Shown: positions 1 to 5,601 of the stretch, one piece after another
How positions within the stretch are numbered: the first letter of the stretch is position 1
Layout: each line of letters opens with the position of its first letter
Origin: an uncultured Eggerthellaceae bacterium
GTDB lineage: Bacteria > Actinomycetota > Coriobacteriia > Coriobacteriales > Eggerthellaceae
Assembly (NCBI GenBank): GCA_910588435.1
Contig: CAJUPL010000058.1
Coordinates: 1-6,558, forward strand
DNA: 6,558 nucleotides
Direction: 5' to 3'
The notes under the pieces: model-generated
Database searches by the model: none
What the model was told of the DNA's origin: nothing
What the model saw: only the letters and a program-made list of their open reading frames with translations
Program-made: the position numbers and the translations under genes

Positions 1-10
1 CGCCAGCCTG

Positions 11-72
11 AGGCCTAGCGAGGGTGCTAGCCATCGCGGGCGAGCGGGGTGAGGGATGAGGGTTGCAGCCCG
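11..72. repeat. Degenerate family-2 tail at window start
   Basis: This stretch resembles the 3' part of the family-2 elements at 6300-6345 and 6523-6558. It has a small hairpin (CTAGC, loop GAGGGT, GCTAG at about 15-30), then a CGAGCGG-rich segment at 41-47. It ends in GATGAGG followed by TGCA and CCC at 55-70, matching GATGAGG-TGCA-CCC at 6331-6345. The match is diverged and partly gapped, so this is a probable older or truncated copy entering from the left. No gene is visible in 1-93. Confidence 0.4.
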
Positions 73-93
73 GGATGTCCGGATAGGTGTCTT

Positions 94-199
94 GCGCCAG
101 GCCAGGTTGCCTGACCAGTTGCTGGGTGCCGGGTGTTCGCAGGCTGGCGCCTGCGTTACGCATTGCTGACGCAATGCTGCGCTTGCAATGCAAGCGCCC
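94..199. repeat. Family-1 multi-hairpin repeat, copy A
   Basis: This is a 106-bp element that aligns without gaps to 2221-2326 and 5842-5947. It folds into four consecutive hairpins. HP0 is CAGGC/GCCTG at 98-102/109-113. HP1 is CGCAGGC/GCCTGCG at 138-144/149-155 with loop TGGC. HP2 is GCATTGC/GCAATGC at 160-166/171-177 with loop TGAC. HP3 is GCGCTTGC/GCAAGCGC at 179-186/190-197 with loop AAT. HP1 and HP2 are joined by TTAC plus flanking G, and a single T joins HP2 and HP3. Stems differ between copies but stay paired. Orientation of any transcript is unknown. No protein is supported here. Confidence 0.85.
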
Positions 200-275
200 A
201 CAATTGGGGGGGGCAATGCTGCGGCTGCGATGTAGCCGCCTACCACAGGGGGGTGCAGCCGCCTACCGCAGACGG
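179..275. repeat. Tandemly amplified HP3 modules after copy A
   Basis: HP3 of copy A and its CCCACA-type trailer are followed by a second, diverged module with the same lead-in (GCAATGCT). Its hairpin is GCGGCTGC, loop GAT, GTAGCCGC at 221-228/232-239, followed by CCTACCACAGG. A third, partial module at about 253-275 keeps only the 3' arm and trailer (TGCAGCCGCCTACC). In the second module two base pairs have changed on both arms and a third became G-U, so pairing is kept. The other two family-1 copies lack this amplification. Confidence 0.6.
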
Positions 276-290
276 GGTAGTGCTGAATAG

Positions 291-414
291 GTGGCCGGTA
301 GGCCACCAAGGCCGCTACATTCCGCATGAGCGTGAAAGCGAATGCGGGATGTTAAAGGCCGTTATAAAAGGAGCGGGTGCTTGCACCCGCGACACCGGAT
401 TGGGGCAGCAGGGG
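291..414. repeat. Family-2 variable-stem repeat, copy D
   Basis: The element reads as follows. Hairpin I is GTGGCC, loop GGTA, GGCCAC (291-306), then linker CAAGGCCGCTA (307-317). Hairpin II is CATTCCGCAT/ATGCGGGATG (318-327/342-351, one G-T pair), then linker TTAAAGGCCG (352-361) and an 11-nt spacer. Hairpin III is GCGGGTG, loop CTTG, CACCCGC (373-390 counting flanks), then CACCGGATTGGGG. The two GGCC tetramers in the linkers are self-complementary and could pair around hairpin II. The same order with different stem sequences occurs at 6388-6558. The element abuts the stop codon of the DUF364 gene. Confidence 0.75.
364..390 (-). terminator. Probable intrinsic terminator of DUF364 gene
   Basis: Read on the minus strand, 24 nt after the DUF364 stop codon, the sequence gives GCGGGTGC-AA-GCACCCGC followed by TCCTTTTATAA. 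That is a GC-rich stem with a T-rich tail. It is hairpin III of repeat copy D, so the repeat appears to supply the terminator. Confidence 0.5.
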
Positions 415-1230
415 TCAGATCTCCAGCACGAAGGAGCGCAGGGAGCTCTTGAAGGGTTCGCCGGCGGCGCAGCAGAACATGGCTTGATCTGGGTCCACCA
501 CGCATCTGCCAGCTATCAGCTCAACGCCGTTCGCGAACAGCACCGGTGAGGCTACAGCGCTTGGCCCGACCACAGCCACCCGAGCGCCTTTCGCGATCTG
601 GAGCAGCCTGGGCATCGTCTTGTTGATGAGCGTGACTCCTGTCATGAATGCGAAATCCGCGTCAGGCAGAACGTACTCACATGCGGGGTCAGGTGTATCG
701 ACCACGTTCTTGCAGTTGCGCTCCAGCACCGTGAGATCGCAGTACTCCATCATCGTCTCCACGTGCGGAAAGTGACCCACGACCACCACTCTAGCCGGCC
801 TCCCGTTCGCAAGCTGGAACCCTTCAACCTCAGGCTTCCAGAACGCGAAGGCCTCCACGTCCCTTGGGCGGCGAGAGCGCTGCTCTTCCGTGAGCTCCTC
901 TGAGCTGGATGAGAGCGGTGTGGCTTTTGGCTCTTCTAGCTTGGCGCCCATCTCGTCCAGGTGCTCTGGCCTGCCGTACCACGCGTTCAGCGCCGCAACG
1001 CCGATGGTGGCCTGGCGGAAATCCCATGACTTGGCAAGCTTGGCTGCCTCTTTGAGCGGCGCTCCTCGAAGGTCTCCCGCGCTCTTCGTCTTCTTGCCGC
1101 CCGTGAGCGTGTACGAGACGCCGGCGCCGCAGTCAGCCGTCACGCAGGACCAGTTCGTCCCGACGACGTAATCCTGCACGCGGACGCTGTCGGGTATGCC
1201 GGAGATCAGCTCATCGTAGATGGACCACAT
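415..1230 (-). CDS. DUF4213/DUF364 domain protein
   Basis: This is a 271-residue soluble protein with no signal peptide. The N-terminal part (about 1-95, containing GTNWS, CGAGVSYTL and the AALNAWYG segment near 80-87) matches the DUF4213 layout. The C-terminal half has a Rossmann-like start (VVVGHFPH, about 149-156) and the segments LPDADFAFMTGVTLIN and AVVGPSAVASPVLF typical of DUF364. Pfam labels that family a putative heavy-metal chelation domain, but its biochemical role is not settled. A charged, Ser/Glu-rich stretch at about 99-124 separates the halves. The start is set at ATG 1230 because GGAGG (1238-1242) lies 7 nt upstream. A TTG at 1236 is in frame but lies almost against that site. 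The gene follows the BFN gene by 39 nt and is probably cotranscribed with it. No metal ligands can be assigned from sequence alone. Confidence 0.8.
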   Translation of the reverse strand: MWSIYDELISGIPDSVRVQDYVVGTNWSCVTADCGAGVSYTLTGGKKTKSAGDLRGAPLKEAAKLAKSWDFRQATIGVAALNAWYGRPEHLDEMGAKLEEPKATPLSSSSEELTEEQRSRRPRDVEAFAFWKPEVEGFQLANGRPARVVVVGHFPHVETMMEYCDLTVLERNCKNVVDTPDPACEYVLPDADFAFMTGVTLINKTMPRLLQIAKGARVAVVGPSAVASPVLFANGVELIAGRCVVDPDQAMFCCAAGEPFKSSLRSFVLEI

Positions 1231-1237
1231 GCTCAAT

Positions 1238-1242
1238 CCTCC
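1238..1242 (-). promoter_or_regulatory. Shine-Dalgarno deciding the DUF364 start
   Basis: The minus strand reads GGAGG, then 7 nt, then ATG at 1230. The alternative TTG at 1236 would have only one base of spacing, so ATG is the likely start. Confidence 0.75.
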
Positions 1243-1246
1243 TCAC

Positions 1247-1263
1247 TTGAGAATATTTCTCAA
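1247..1263 (-). other. Intercistronic hairpin
   Basis: A perfect 7-bp inverted repeat (TTGAGAA, loop TAT, TTCTCAA) lies between the BFN stop and the DUF364 ribosome-binding site. It is AT-rich and has no T tract after it, so it is not a convincing terminator. It could act in mRNA processing or stability between the two cistrons. Confidence 0.4.
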
Positions 1264-1269
1264 AGTGTA

Positions 1270-1782
1270 TCAGGAGGTGAAATCTTCTGGGCTGAGAGCG
1301 TTCACGAATGAGTGGAACTCGGCCAGCTCTTGGTCTCTGTTGGTAGGCTCATTGAAGATGTACGGGAACGAGGCGCGGTCAAGCACGTCTTCCGTTGCCA
1401 TGAACGGCGCGTCTTGGCGAAGCGCCAGCGAGAGCGCGTCTGTTGGACGAGCATCTAGCGGGACCAGGCGACCGCCTTGGCGCAGGACCAGCTTTGCGAA
1501 GTACGTGCTGCCCTTGGCGTCATCTATGAGGACGTGGTCCACGCATGCATCCAGGTTGGTGAGGGCGTCTATGAAGAGGTCGTGCGTCATGGGGCGCGGC
1601 GTCTTTGCGTGTTCGATGGCAACGCCTAGCTGCATGGCCTCGTTCGAACCGATCCAGATGGGGAGCACGCGGGAGCAGCCGTCCTTCATCTCCTCGATGG
1701 GTTCCAGCACCAAGACGGCCGGATTCATCGGGCCGGTGAAGATGAGCGTCAAGATCCTCAAGGGAACCATTTTGTCATTCAT
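1270..1782 (-). CDS. Bifunctional nuclease (BFN/DUF151) domain protein
   Basis: This is a 170-residue cytoplasmic protein of the BFN (DUF151) family, whose members have been reported to have DNase and RNase activity in plants and bacteria. The usual landmarks are present in order: LPIWIG (40-45) followed by EA (48-49), TPRPMTHDL (61-69), a central strand region VDHVLIDDAKGSTYFAKL (about 81-98), and the signature LDARPTDALSLALR (109-122) followed by P126. Length fits the single-domain bacterial form, and no UVR domain is attached. ATG 1782 is preceded by AAGGAGG (1792-1798) at 9 nt. A second ATG at 1770 is less well placed. It is the first gene of a likely two-gene unit with the DUF364 gene. 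Family assignment is firm; the physiological substrate is unknown. Confidence 0.92.
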   Translation of the reverse strand: MNDKMVPLRILTLIFTGPMNPAVLVLEPIEEMKDGCSRVLPIWIGSNEAMQLGVAIEHAKTPRPMTHDLFIDALTNLDACVDHVLIDDAKGSTYFAKLVLRQGGRLVPLDARPTDALSLALRQDAPFMATEDVLDRASFPYIFNEPTNRDQELAEFHSFVNALSPEDFTS

Positions 1783-1834
1783 GGTGATGCGCCTCCTTGG
1801 GATGATGATAGCTTTCTTGGTGCTGTTCGCTGCC

Positions 1835-1855
1835 GTTCACAGCTTATATATGAAC
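1835..1855. promoter_or_regulatory. Operator-like inverted repeat in divergent promoter region
   Basis: GTTCA (1835-1839) and TGAAC (1851-1855) flank an AT-rich TTATATA core in the 131-bp region between the BFN gene and the divergently oriented tRNA-Ile. The core could be the -10 element of the BFN promoter (TATATA on the minus strand), in which case the palindrome would overlap it. The arms are only 5 bp and no clear -35 was found, so this is tentative. Confidence 0.25.
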
Positions 1856-1868
1856 TAAGTGTTTTCTC

Positions 1869-1898
1869 TTGACCCTAAACGTTGCTTTGTTGTAGGAT
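1869..1898 (+). promoter_or_regulatory. Promoter for tRNA-Ile (and tRNA-Ala)
   Basis: TTGACC (1869-1874) and TAGGAT (1893-1898) are separated by 18 nt and lie 15 nt before the first base of tRNA-Ile. They match a housekeeping sigma promoter well in sequence and position. Confidence 0.65.
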
Positions 1899-1913
1899 AG
1901 CCAAGCTGTTCAT

Positions 1914-1990
<77 letters not shown>

Positions 1991-1997
1991 TGACGCG

Positions 1998-2041
1998 ATA
2001 AACGCTCCACCGTGAGCCGAGTTAGCCGGTGGAGCGTTTAT
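1998..2041 (+). terminator. Strong stem-loop between tRNA-Ile and tRNA-Ala
   Basis: A perfect 14-bp inverted repeat (1998-2011/2028-2041) with a 16-nt loop follows tRNA-Ile. The core CGCTCCACC/GGTGGAGCG is bordered by an A-rich left side and GTTTATTAA on the right, so it could terminate in either direction or be a processing signal in a Ile-Ala cotranscript. Its arms echo tRNA-Ala: ACGCTCCACC equals 2119-2128, and GTGGAGCGTT resembles the start of tRNA-Ala at 2052-2061. Confidence 0.55.
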
Positions 2042-2053
2042 TAAGACTGAAGT

Positions 2054-2129
2054 GGGGCGTTAGCTCAGCTGGGAGAGCGCGGGCTTTGCAAGCCTGAGGT
2101 CAGGGGTTCGATCCCCCTACGCTCCACCA
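2054..2129 (+). tRNA. tRNA-Ala (anticodon UGC)
   Basis: This is a 76-nt cloverleaf. Acceptor GGGGCGT pairs with ACGCTCC with one G-U. The D arm is GCTC/GAGC, the anticodon stem CGGGC/GCCTG with loop TTTGCAA (anticodon TGC), and the T arm AGGGG-TTCGATC-CCCCT. Discriminator A2126 is followed by encoded CCA (2127-2129). It lies 63 nt after tRNA-Ile. No clear intrinsic terminator follows. Confidence 0.97.
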
Positions 2130-2185
2130 CTTCTTTGGCTTCCAGTTTGGATATGTTGCTTCCCTTTATCACCTTGCGTGCTGGT

Positions 2186-2203
2186 GTAGGGAGATCGAAC
2201 CCC
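2186..2203 (-). repeat. Inverted fragment of tRNA-Ala T arm
   Basis: Read on the minus strand, these 18 nt match the T arm and start of the 3' acceptor strand of tRNA-Ala (2103-2120) at 17 of 18 positions, including GGTTCGATC. It is therefore an inverted near-copy 65 nt downstream of the tRNA segment. Neither an acceptor stem nor an anticodon arm is recognisable beside it, so it is a fragment, not a tRNA. Confidence 0.6.
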
Positions 2204-2220
2204 GCTCGCGAGATGCTTTT

Positions 2221-2326
2221 GCGCCAGGCTGGGTGGCCTGACCTGATGCTTTGTTCCGGGTGTTCGCGGACTAGCGTCCGCGTTACGCATTGCTGGCGCA
2301 ATGCTGCGTCTCCAATGGAGACGCCC
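2221..2326. repeat. Family-1 multi-hairpin repeat, copy B
   Basis: This is the second 106-bp copy. HP0 is CAGGC/GCCTG (2225-2229/2236-2240). HP1 is CGCGGAC/GTCCGCG (2265-2271/2276-2282, loop TAGC). HP2 is GCATTGC/GCAATGC (2287-2293/2298-2304, loop TGGC). HP3 is GCGTCTCC/GGAGACGC (2306-2313/2317-2324, loop AAT). Against copy A, two pairs in HP1 and three in HP3 have changed on both arms. It lies between tRNA-Ala and the 3' end of the aldolase gene. Confidence 0.85.
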
Positions 2327-2334
2327 ACAGGAAA

Positions 2335-2367
2335 GAGCCCACAAAATAGAAGGAGCCCACAAAATAG
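2335..2367. repeat. Short tandem repeat, period 18 bp
   Basis: The 15-mer GAGCCCACAAAATAG occurs at 2335-2349 and 2353-2367. The second unit supplies the A/T run next to the aldolase terminator stem. Its CCCACA core also matches the trailer after HP3 in the family-1 copies. Confidence 0.7.
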
Positions 2368-2391
2368 GGGGATGCACATAGTGCACCCCCC
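2361..2391 (-). terminator. Intrinsic terminator of the aldolase gene
   Basis: On the minus strand, about 30 nt past the aldolase stop, GGGGG-TGCAC-TAT-GTGCA-(T)-CCCCC forms a GC-rich stem with one bulge. It is followed directly by TATTTTGTG, a short T tract. Confidence 0.7.
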
Positions 2392-2419
2392 TGTAAGCAC
2401 TTTTGAAGGCAAGCAGCTC

Positions 2420-3367
2420 TTAGATGTCAGAGTACCCGAACTGCTTGGTGCCGTTGAACACCTCGAGGGCGTCCTCAACGCTGTAGTCAGCCAGCGTGAT
2501 GGCGCTGATGGCCTTGGTCAGGCGAGTTGCCTCATCAAGGGAGCGCTGGTGGATGTTGCGCCCGGTTGCGTTGCCGCAAGCGCCGCCAATGTGGATCTGG
2601 TCCCAGAGCTGGGTGAGGAACGTCTTCGCATCAACGGTGGAGCCGCCAGCGCAGACGAGGCCAGTGCGGCCAGCAGCGTCGGCAGCCACATGGAGAGCCT
2701 CAGCAGGAGTGCGGCCATCCTCAGGCTTCGGCGGGTTCACCTTCACGAAGTCAGCGCCAAGGCAAAGGGCAACGCCTGCAGCGCCAGCGATCAGGTCCGG
2801 ATCCTTCTCAGCCGTGACAGCCTTGCCACGAGGATAGATCCAGAGCACCACCAAGAGGCCATTCTCATGAGCCTGGGCGATCAGCTGCCCGGCCTCCGCC
2901 ATCATGGTGGACTCGTATTCGGAACCCAGGTAGATGGTGTAGCCAAGGCCCACGATGTTCACGCCGTTGTCACGCATCTGAAGCACTGCCTCGATGTCAG
3001 TGAGCTGCGGAGAGTAGGGATCCTCCTGCTTCGTGCCAACAAGGTTGGTCTTGGAGTTCATCTTGACCAGATAGTTGATCTCCGGGTAATCAGCGGCGTA
3101 CTGAGCAACAAGGCCGCGCTGACCAGCAAGGATGCCGATCACGCCCTCCTTGCCGATCTGGAAGAGGTGCTCCGGCTTGGCGTCCGCCTCGTCGATCCCC
3201 TCCCCGTAGAAGTCCTTGTTCATGTGCTCCACTTTTTGGTCACACGCGAACAGCATCAGGCGGCCCGTGTTGCGGGTGGCCTTCAGGTAATTGTCAACGT
3301 ATGTGTCACGCGCGTCGGCGGGGACATCCATGGGCACGCGCACATCAGCTGCAGTGATCTTCGGCAT
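2420..3367 (-). CDS. Class I fructose-bisphosphate aldolase, DhnA/archaeal type
   Basis: This is a cytoplasmic TIM-barrel aldolase of the DhnA family (COG1830), expected to cleave or form fructose-1,6-bisphosphate through a Schiff-base lysine in glycolysis and gluconeogenesis. With the chosen start it has 315 residues. Visible landmarks are ACDQKVEH (Asp43), WIYPRG (catalytic-type Tyr178), ADFVKVNPP (Schiff-base Lys209), the phosphate-binding turn AGGSTVDA (about 240-247) and GNATGRNIHQR (about 265-275). ATG 3367 is preferred over ATG 3373 because GGAGG (3374-3378) abuts the latter and lies 6 nt from the former. The gene appears monocistronic, with its own promoter and terminator. It is longer than the roughly 265-residue archaeal enzymes. 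The related 2-amino-3,7-dideoxyheptulosonate synthase shares this fold, so substrate is inferred. Confidence 0.88.
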   Translation of the reverse strand: MPKITAADVRVPMDVPADARDTYVDNYLKATRNTGRLMLFACDQKVEHMNKDFYGEGIDEADAKPEHLFQIGKEGVIGILAGQRGLVAQYAADYPEINYLVKMNSKTNLVGTKQEDPYSPQLTDIEAVLQMRDNGVNIVGLGYTIYLGSEYESTMMAEAGQLIAQAHENGLLVVLWIYPRGKAVTAEKDPDLIAGAAGVALCLGADFVKVNPPKPEDGRTPAEALHVAADAAGRTGLVCAGGSTVDAKTFLTQLWDQIHIGGACGNATGRNIHQRSLDEATRLTKAISAITLADYSVEDALEVFNGTKQFGYSDI

Positions 3368-3373
3368 TCTCAT

Positions 3374-3378
3374 CCTCC
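3374..3378 (-). promoter_or_regulatory. Shine-Dalgarno deciding the aldolase start
   Basis: The minus strand reads CCAGGAGG, ATG, AGA, ATG. The GGAGG touches the first ATG and lies 6 nt from the second, so translation most likely begins at the second (3367), giving MPKI as the N terminus. Confidence 0.75.
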
Positions 3379-3402
3379 TGGATCAGGTTTTAAGATGCCT
3401 CA

Positions 3403-3431
3403 ATTGTAGCAAGGCTCAATGCCTGTTGCAG
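3403..3431 (-). promoter_or_regulatory. Probable aldolase promoter
   Basis: The minus strand has TACAAT (3403-3408), a good -10 hexamer. A weak -35 candidate, CTGCAA (3426-3431), lies 17 nt away. The implied leader is about 30 nt and ends at the GGAGG site. Confidence 0.45.
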
Positions 3432-3469
3432 CGGGCGCGCCTTGCAATCCACGGAATGTGTGCGAACGC

Positions 3470-3492
3470 GAACGGGGCTGAGTCCCCTGTTC
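3470..3492 (-). terminator. Stem-loop after the membrane-protein gene
   Basis: GAACGGGG (3470-3477) pairs with CCCC plus GTTC (3484-3492, one bulged T) around a 6-nt loop, starting 13 nt past the stop codon. On the minus strand no T tract follows, so it is a weak terminator or an RNA 3'-end stabiliser at the end of the serS unit. Confidence 0.35.
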
Positions 3493-3505
3493 ACTCACGG
3501 GCGGT

Positions 3506-4243
3506 TCACTCTCGCGTGAACACGGTGGTCATGGCGTCCTCGGTGGCCAGCGGGGTCTCGTTCGCGAAGAATACCTGGTTGATGAGGGATTCCGCCGTCC
3601 AGAGCGCGTCGTCGATGAAGTTATCCCACCAGCTGAACTGCCCATCCGTGATGGAGAGCTCTGTGCGGTCGAGCGAGAACCGGTAGCGGCCGCCGCCTTC
3701 CATGTTGCCGAACTTGAAGAGGATCGTCTTGGCCGCCGGGTCCAGGATGTATTTGTACGACACCTCGTCCGTCAGCACGATCTCAGAATCTGTGATGGTG
3801 ACGGGCAGCGTTGTGGCTTCGTCTTGCCAGATGCCTTGGATGTCCGCGGCGTCGTCGTAGGTTTGCCACCGGAAGATGCCGAACGCGATCAGCAGGCCCG
3901 CGAACACCGCAACCAGGAACAGGATGATGCCGATGATGGCGCGCTTGATGCGCTTGCGGCGGCGACGCTTCTTGTCTTCCGCTTCTTGGCGTTCTATCCG
4001 CTCTTGCCGTGCGATGGCTTGGCGAAGGGCACGCTCTTGCGCCTCCTCCTCAGTGAGCGGCTCTTCCTCTTCAGCCGGGGGGAGGCCGCCGCTGAGCCTG
4101 CCGCTCAGGGAGGCGCTGTCAGCGCGCGTGGCGATCCGCCCGCTGGCGCTTGCAAGCGCTCCGGACCCCAAGTCCCGAGAAGACGTGTCTTGCACCTTCT
4201 TCTTCTCAGGAACCGACTTCCTGGCTCTTGGATTGTTGCTCAC
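3506..4243 (-). CDS. Hypothetical single-pass membrane protein downstream of serS
   Basis: I do not recognise this 245-residue protein. The N terminus (1-55) is Ser/Ala/Lys-rich and probably disordered. Residues 57-100 are highly charged (acidic EEEEPLTEEEA, then Arg/Lys-rich KKRRRRKRIKR) and could form a helix or coiled coil. One hydrophobic segment follows at about 101-124 (RAIIGIILFLVAVFAGLLIAF). The basic block in front predicts the N terminus inside and the remaining 120 residues outside. The outer part begins with DIQGIWQ (about 134-140) and continues as alternating short strands with Gly/aromatic turns (GGGRYRFSL), resembling a small lipocalin-like beta fold. The start is GTG 4243, preceded by AAAGGG at about 5 nt. 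It lies 46 nt after serS and is likely cotranscribed. Cell-envelope location is inferred; no function is assigned. Confidence 0.8.
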   Translation of the reverse strand: MSNNPRARKSVPEKKKVQDTSSRDLGSGALASASGRIATRADSASLSGRLSGGLPPAEEEEPLTEEEAQERALRQAIARQERIERQEAEDKKRRRRKRIKRAIIGIILFLVAVFAGLLIAFGIFRWQTYDDAADIQGIWQDEATTLPVTITDSEIVLTDEVSYKYILDPAAKTILFKFGNMEGGGRYRFSLDRTELSITDGQFSWWDNFIDDALWTAESLINQVFFANETPLATEDAMTTVFTRE

Positions 4244-4289
4244 AGCTGCCCTTTGAGAAGGCCAAGTTCGCAGGCGTGTTCAGTCCCGC

Positions 4290-5588
4290 TTACGCCTTGG
4301 GCTCTTCAGGCTCTATGCGCGTGAGGCCGCCCATGTATGGAACCAGCGCCTCCGGCACCGTGATGGAGCCGTCGGCGTTCTGGTAGTTCTCAAGGATGGC
4401 CGCCATGCAGCGCCCCACAGCCAGGCCGGAGCCGTTCAGCGTGTAGAGGTAGCGCGTGCCCTTGAAGTTGTCCGGGTCCTTGTAGCGGATGTTGGCGCGG
4501 CGCGCCTGGAAGTCAGTGCAGCACGAGCAGCTTGAGATCTCCTTGTAGCCGTCGTAGCTGGGCATCCAGACCTCAACGTCGTACGTCTTCGCAGATGAGA
4601 ACCCGATGTCTCCGGTGCAGAGGCTGATCACGCGGTACGGCAGATCAAGCTTTTGGAGGATGTTCTCCGCGTCTTCCACCATGGATTCAAGCTCATCCCA
4701 CGCCTGCTCAGGCGTTGCGTACTTGACCATCTCAACCTTGCTGAACTGATGCACGCGAATGATGCCGCGAGTGTCACGCCCGGCGCTGCCGGCTTCTTCG
4801 CGGAAGCACGGGGTGAACGCGCAGTACCTGAGCGGCAGCTGATCCACGTCAAGGATCTCCTGCGCGTGCAAGTTCGTGAGCTGGACCTCTGCGGTTGGGA
4901 TCAGATAGAGGCCTTCGGTTGTTGTCTTGTAGAGGTCTTCTTCGAACTTGGGGAGCTGCGCTGTGCCGGTGAGCGTTGCGGTGTTCGCAAGCGCCGGGAC
5001 CCACCACTCCTTGTAGCCGCGGCTTGTGTGCTGATCCAGCATGAAGCTGATCAGCGCGCGCTCAAGGCGTGCGCCCGCGCCGCCCAGTACGTAGAAGCGA
5101 CTCTCCGCCAGCTTGACGCCGCGTTCGAAATCGATGATGTTGAGGTCTGTGCCCAGATCCCAATGAGGCTTCATTGGGAAGTCGCTGAACGTGCGAGGGG
5201 TGCCCCAGCGGCGCACCTCCGGGTTGTCGTCCTCGTCCTTGCCCACGGGCGTTGACTCGTGCACCATGTTGGGGACGTGCATCAGAAGGTCCGTCAGCCC
5301 GGAGTCAGCCTGCTGGCGCTCCTCTGAGAGGCGGTCGATCTCCTCGTTGATGACGCGGACCTTGTCCTTGGCTTCCTCAGCCTCAGCCTGCTTGCCTTCC
5401 TTCATCAGCTGGCCGATCTGCTTGGATGCAGCGTTGCGCTCAGCTTGGAGGGCTTCCTCTTTCTGGATGGCTTCGCGACGGCGCGCGTCAAGATCAAGGA
5501 ACGCTTGGCTATCAAATGACGCATTGCGATTGCGCATGGTCTCTTCGACGGCTGAGAGGTTCTCACGAACGAACTTGATATCAAGCAT
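4290..5588 (-). CDS. serS: Seryl-tRNA synthetase
   Basis: This is a full-length 432-residue bacterial SerRS, the class II synthetase that charges tRNA-Ser with serine via seryl-adenylate in the cytoplasm. The N-terminal long helical hairpin that binds the tRNA-Ser extra arm spans about 27-100 (heptad-rich, Glu/Lys/Ala). Catalytic landmarks are the serine-binding TAE of PTAE (231-234), motif 2 with FREEAGSAGRDTRG (262-275) and HQFSKVE, the ISSCS...DFQARR segment (351-364), and motif 3 around NGSGLAVGRCMAAILE (385-400). ATG 5588 has AAGGAG at about 7 nt. Expected family length is about 420-430, so it is intact. The gene heads a probable two-gene unit with the membrane protein at 3506-4243. SCSCC at 353-357 is cysteine-rich where many homologues have SCSN; this is a minor variant. 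Confidence 0.98.
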   Translation of the reverse strand: MLDIKFVRENLSAVEETMRNRNASFDSQAFLDLDARRREAIQKEEALQAERNAASKQIGQLMKEGKQAEAEEAKDKVRVINEEIDRLSEERQQADSGLTDLLMHVPNMVHESTPVGKDEDDNPEVRRWGTPRTFSDFPMKPHWDLGTDLNIIDFERGVKLAESRFYVLGGAGARLERALISFMLDQHTSRGYKEWWVPALANTATLTGTAQLPKFEEDLYKTTTEGLYLIPTAEVQLTNLHAQEILDVDQLPLRYCAFTPCFREEAGSAGRDTRGIIRVHQFSKVEMVKYATPEQAWDELESMVEDAENILQKLDLPYRVISLCTGDIGFSSAKTYDVEVWMPSYDGYKEISSCSCCTDFQARRANIRYKDPDNFKGTRYLYTLNGSGLAVGRCMAAILENYQNADGSITVPEALVPYMGGLTRIEPEEPKA

Positions 5589-5601
5589 GGGTGCTCCTTG
5601 T

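Noticed and set aside
94..275. CRISPR-like array
   Set aside because: The repeated units have no constant direct repeat with unrelated spacers; the modules are hairpins with compensating arms.
291..361. Classical REP element moved by a RAYT transposase
   Set aside because: REP elements carry GTAG 5' of the hairpin. Here GTAG appears on the minus strand on the 3' side of hairpin II, and no transposase gene is in the window. Mobilisation in trans is not excluded.
87..549. Open frames across repeat copy A
   Set aside because: They encode Arg/Cys-rich peptides generated by the hairpin repeats, and one runs into the 3' end of the DUF364 gene in antisense.
1220..1858. 212-codon plus-strand open frame opposite the BFN gene
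   Set aside because: It is a shadow of the BFN gene, with no family signature in its translation.
2065..2478. Minus-strand open frame ending in a GIEPLTS-like peptide
   Set aside because: It is the antisense of tRNA-Ala plus repeat copy B. Such GIEPLTS peptides are a well-known artefact of antisense tRNA translation.
2135..3409. 424-codon plus-strand open frame
   Set aside because: It runs antisense to the aldolase gene, whose catalytic motifs are clear, and starts inside repeat and intergenic DNA. Long antisense frames are common opposite GC-rich genes.
4653..5255. 200-codon plus-strand open frame
   Set aside because: It lies entirely antisense to serS and has no recognisable domain.
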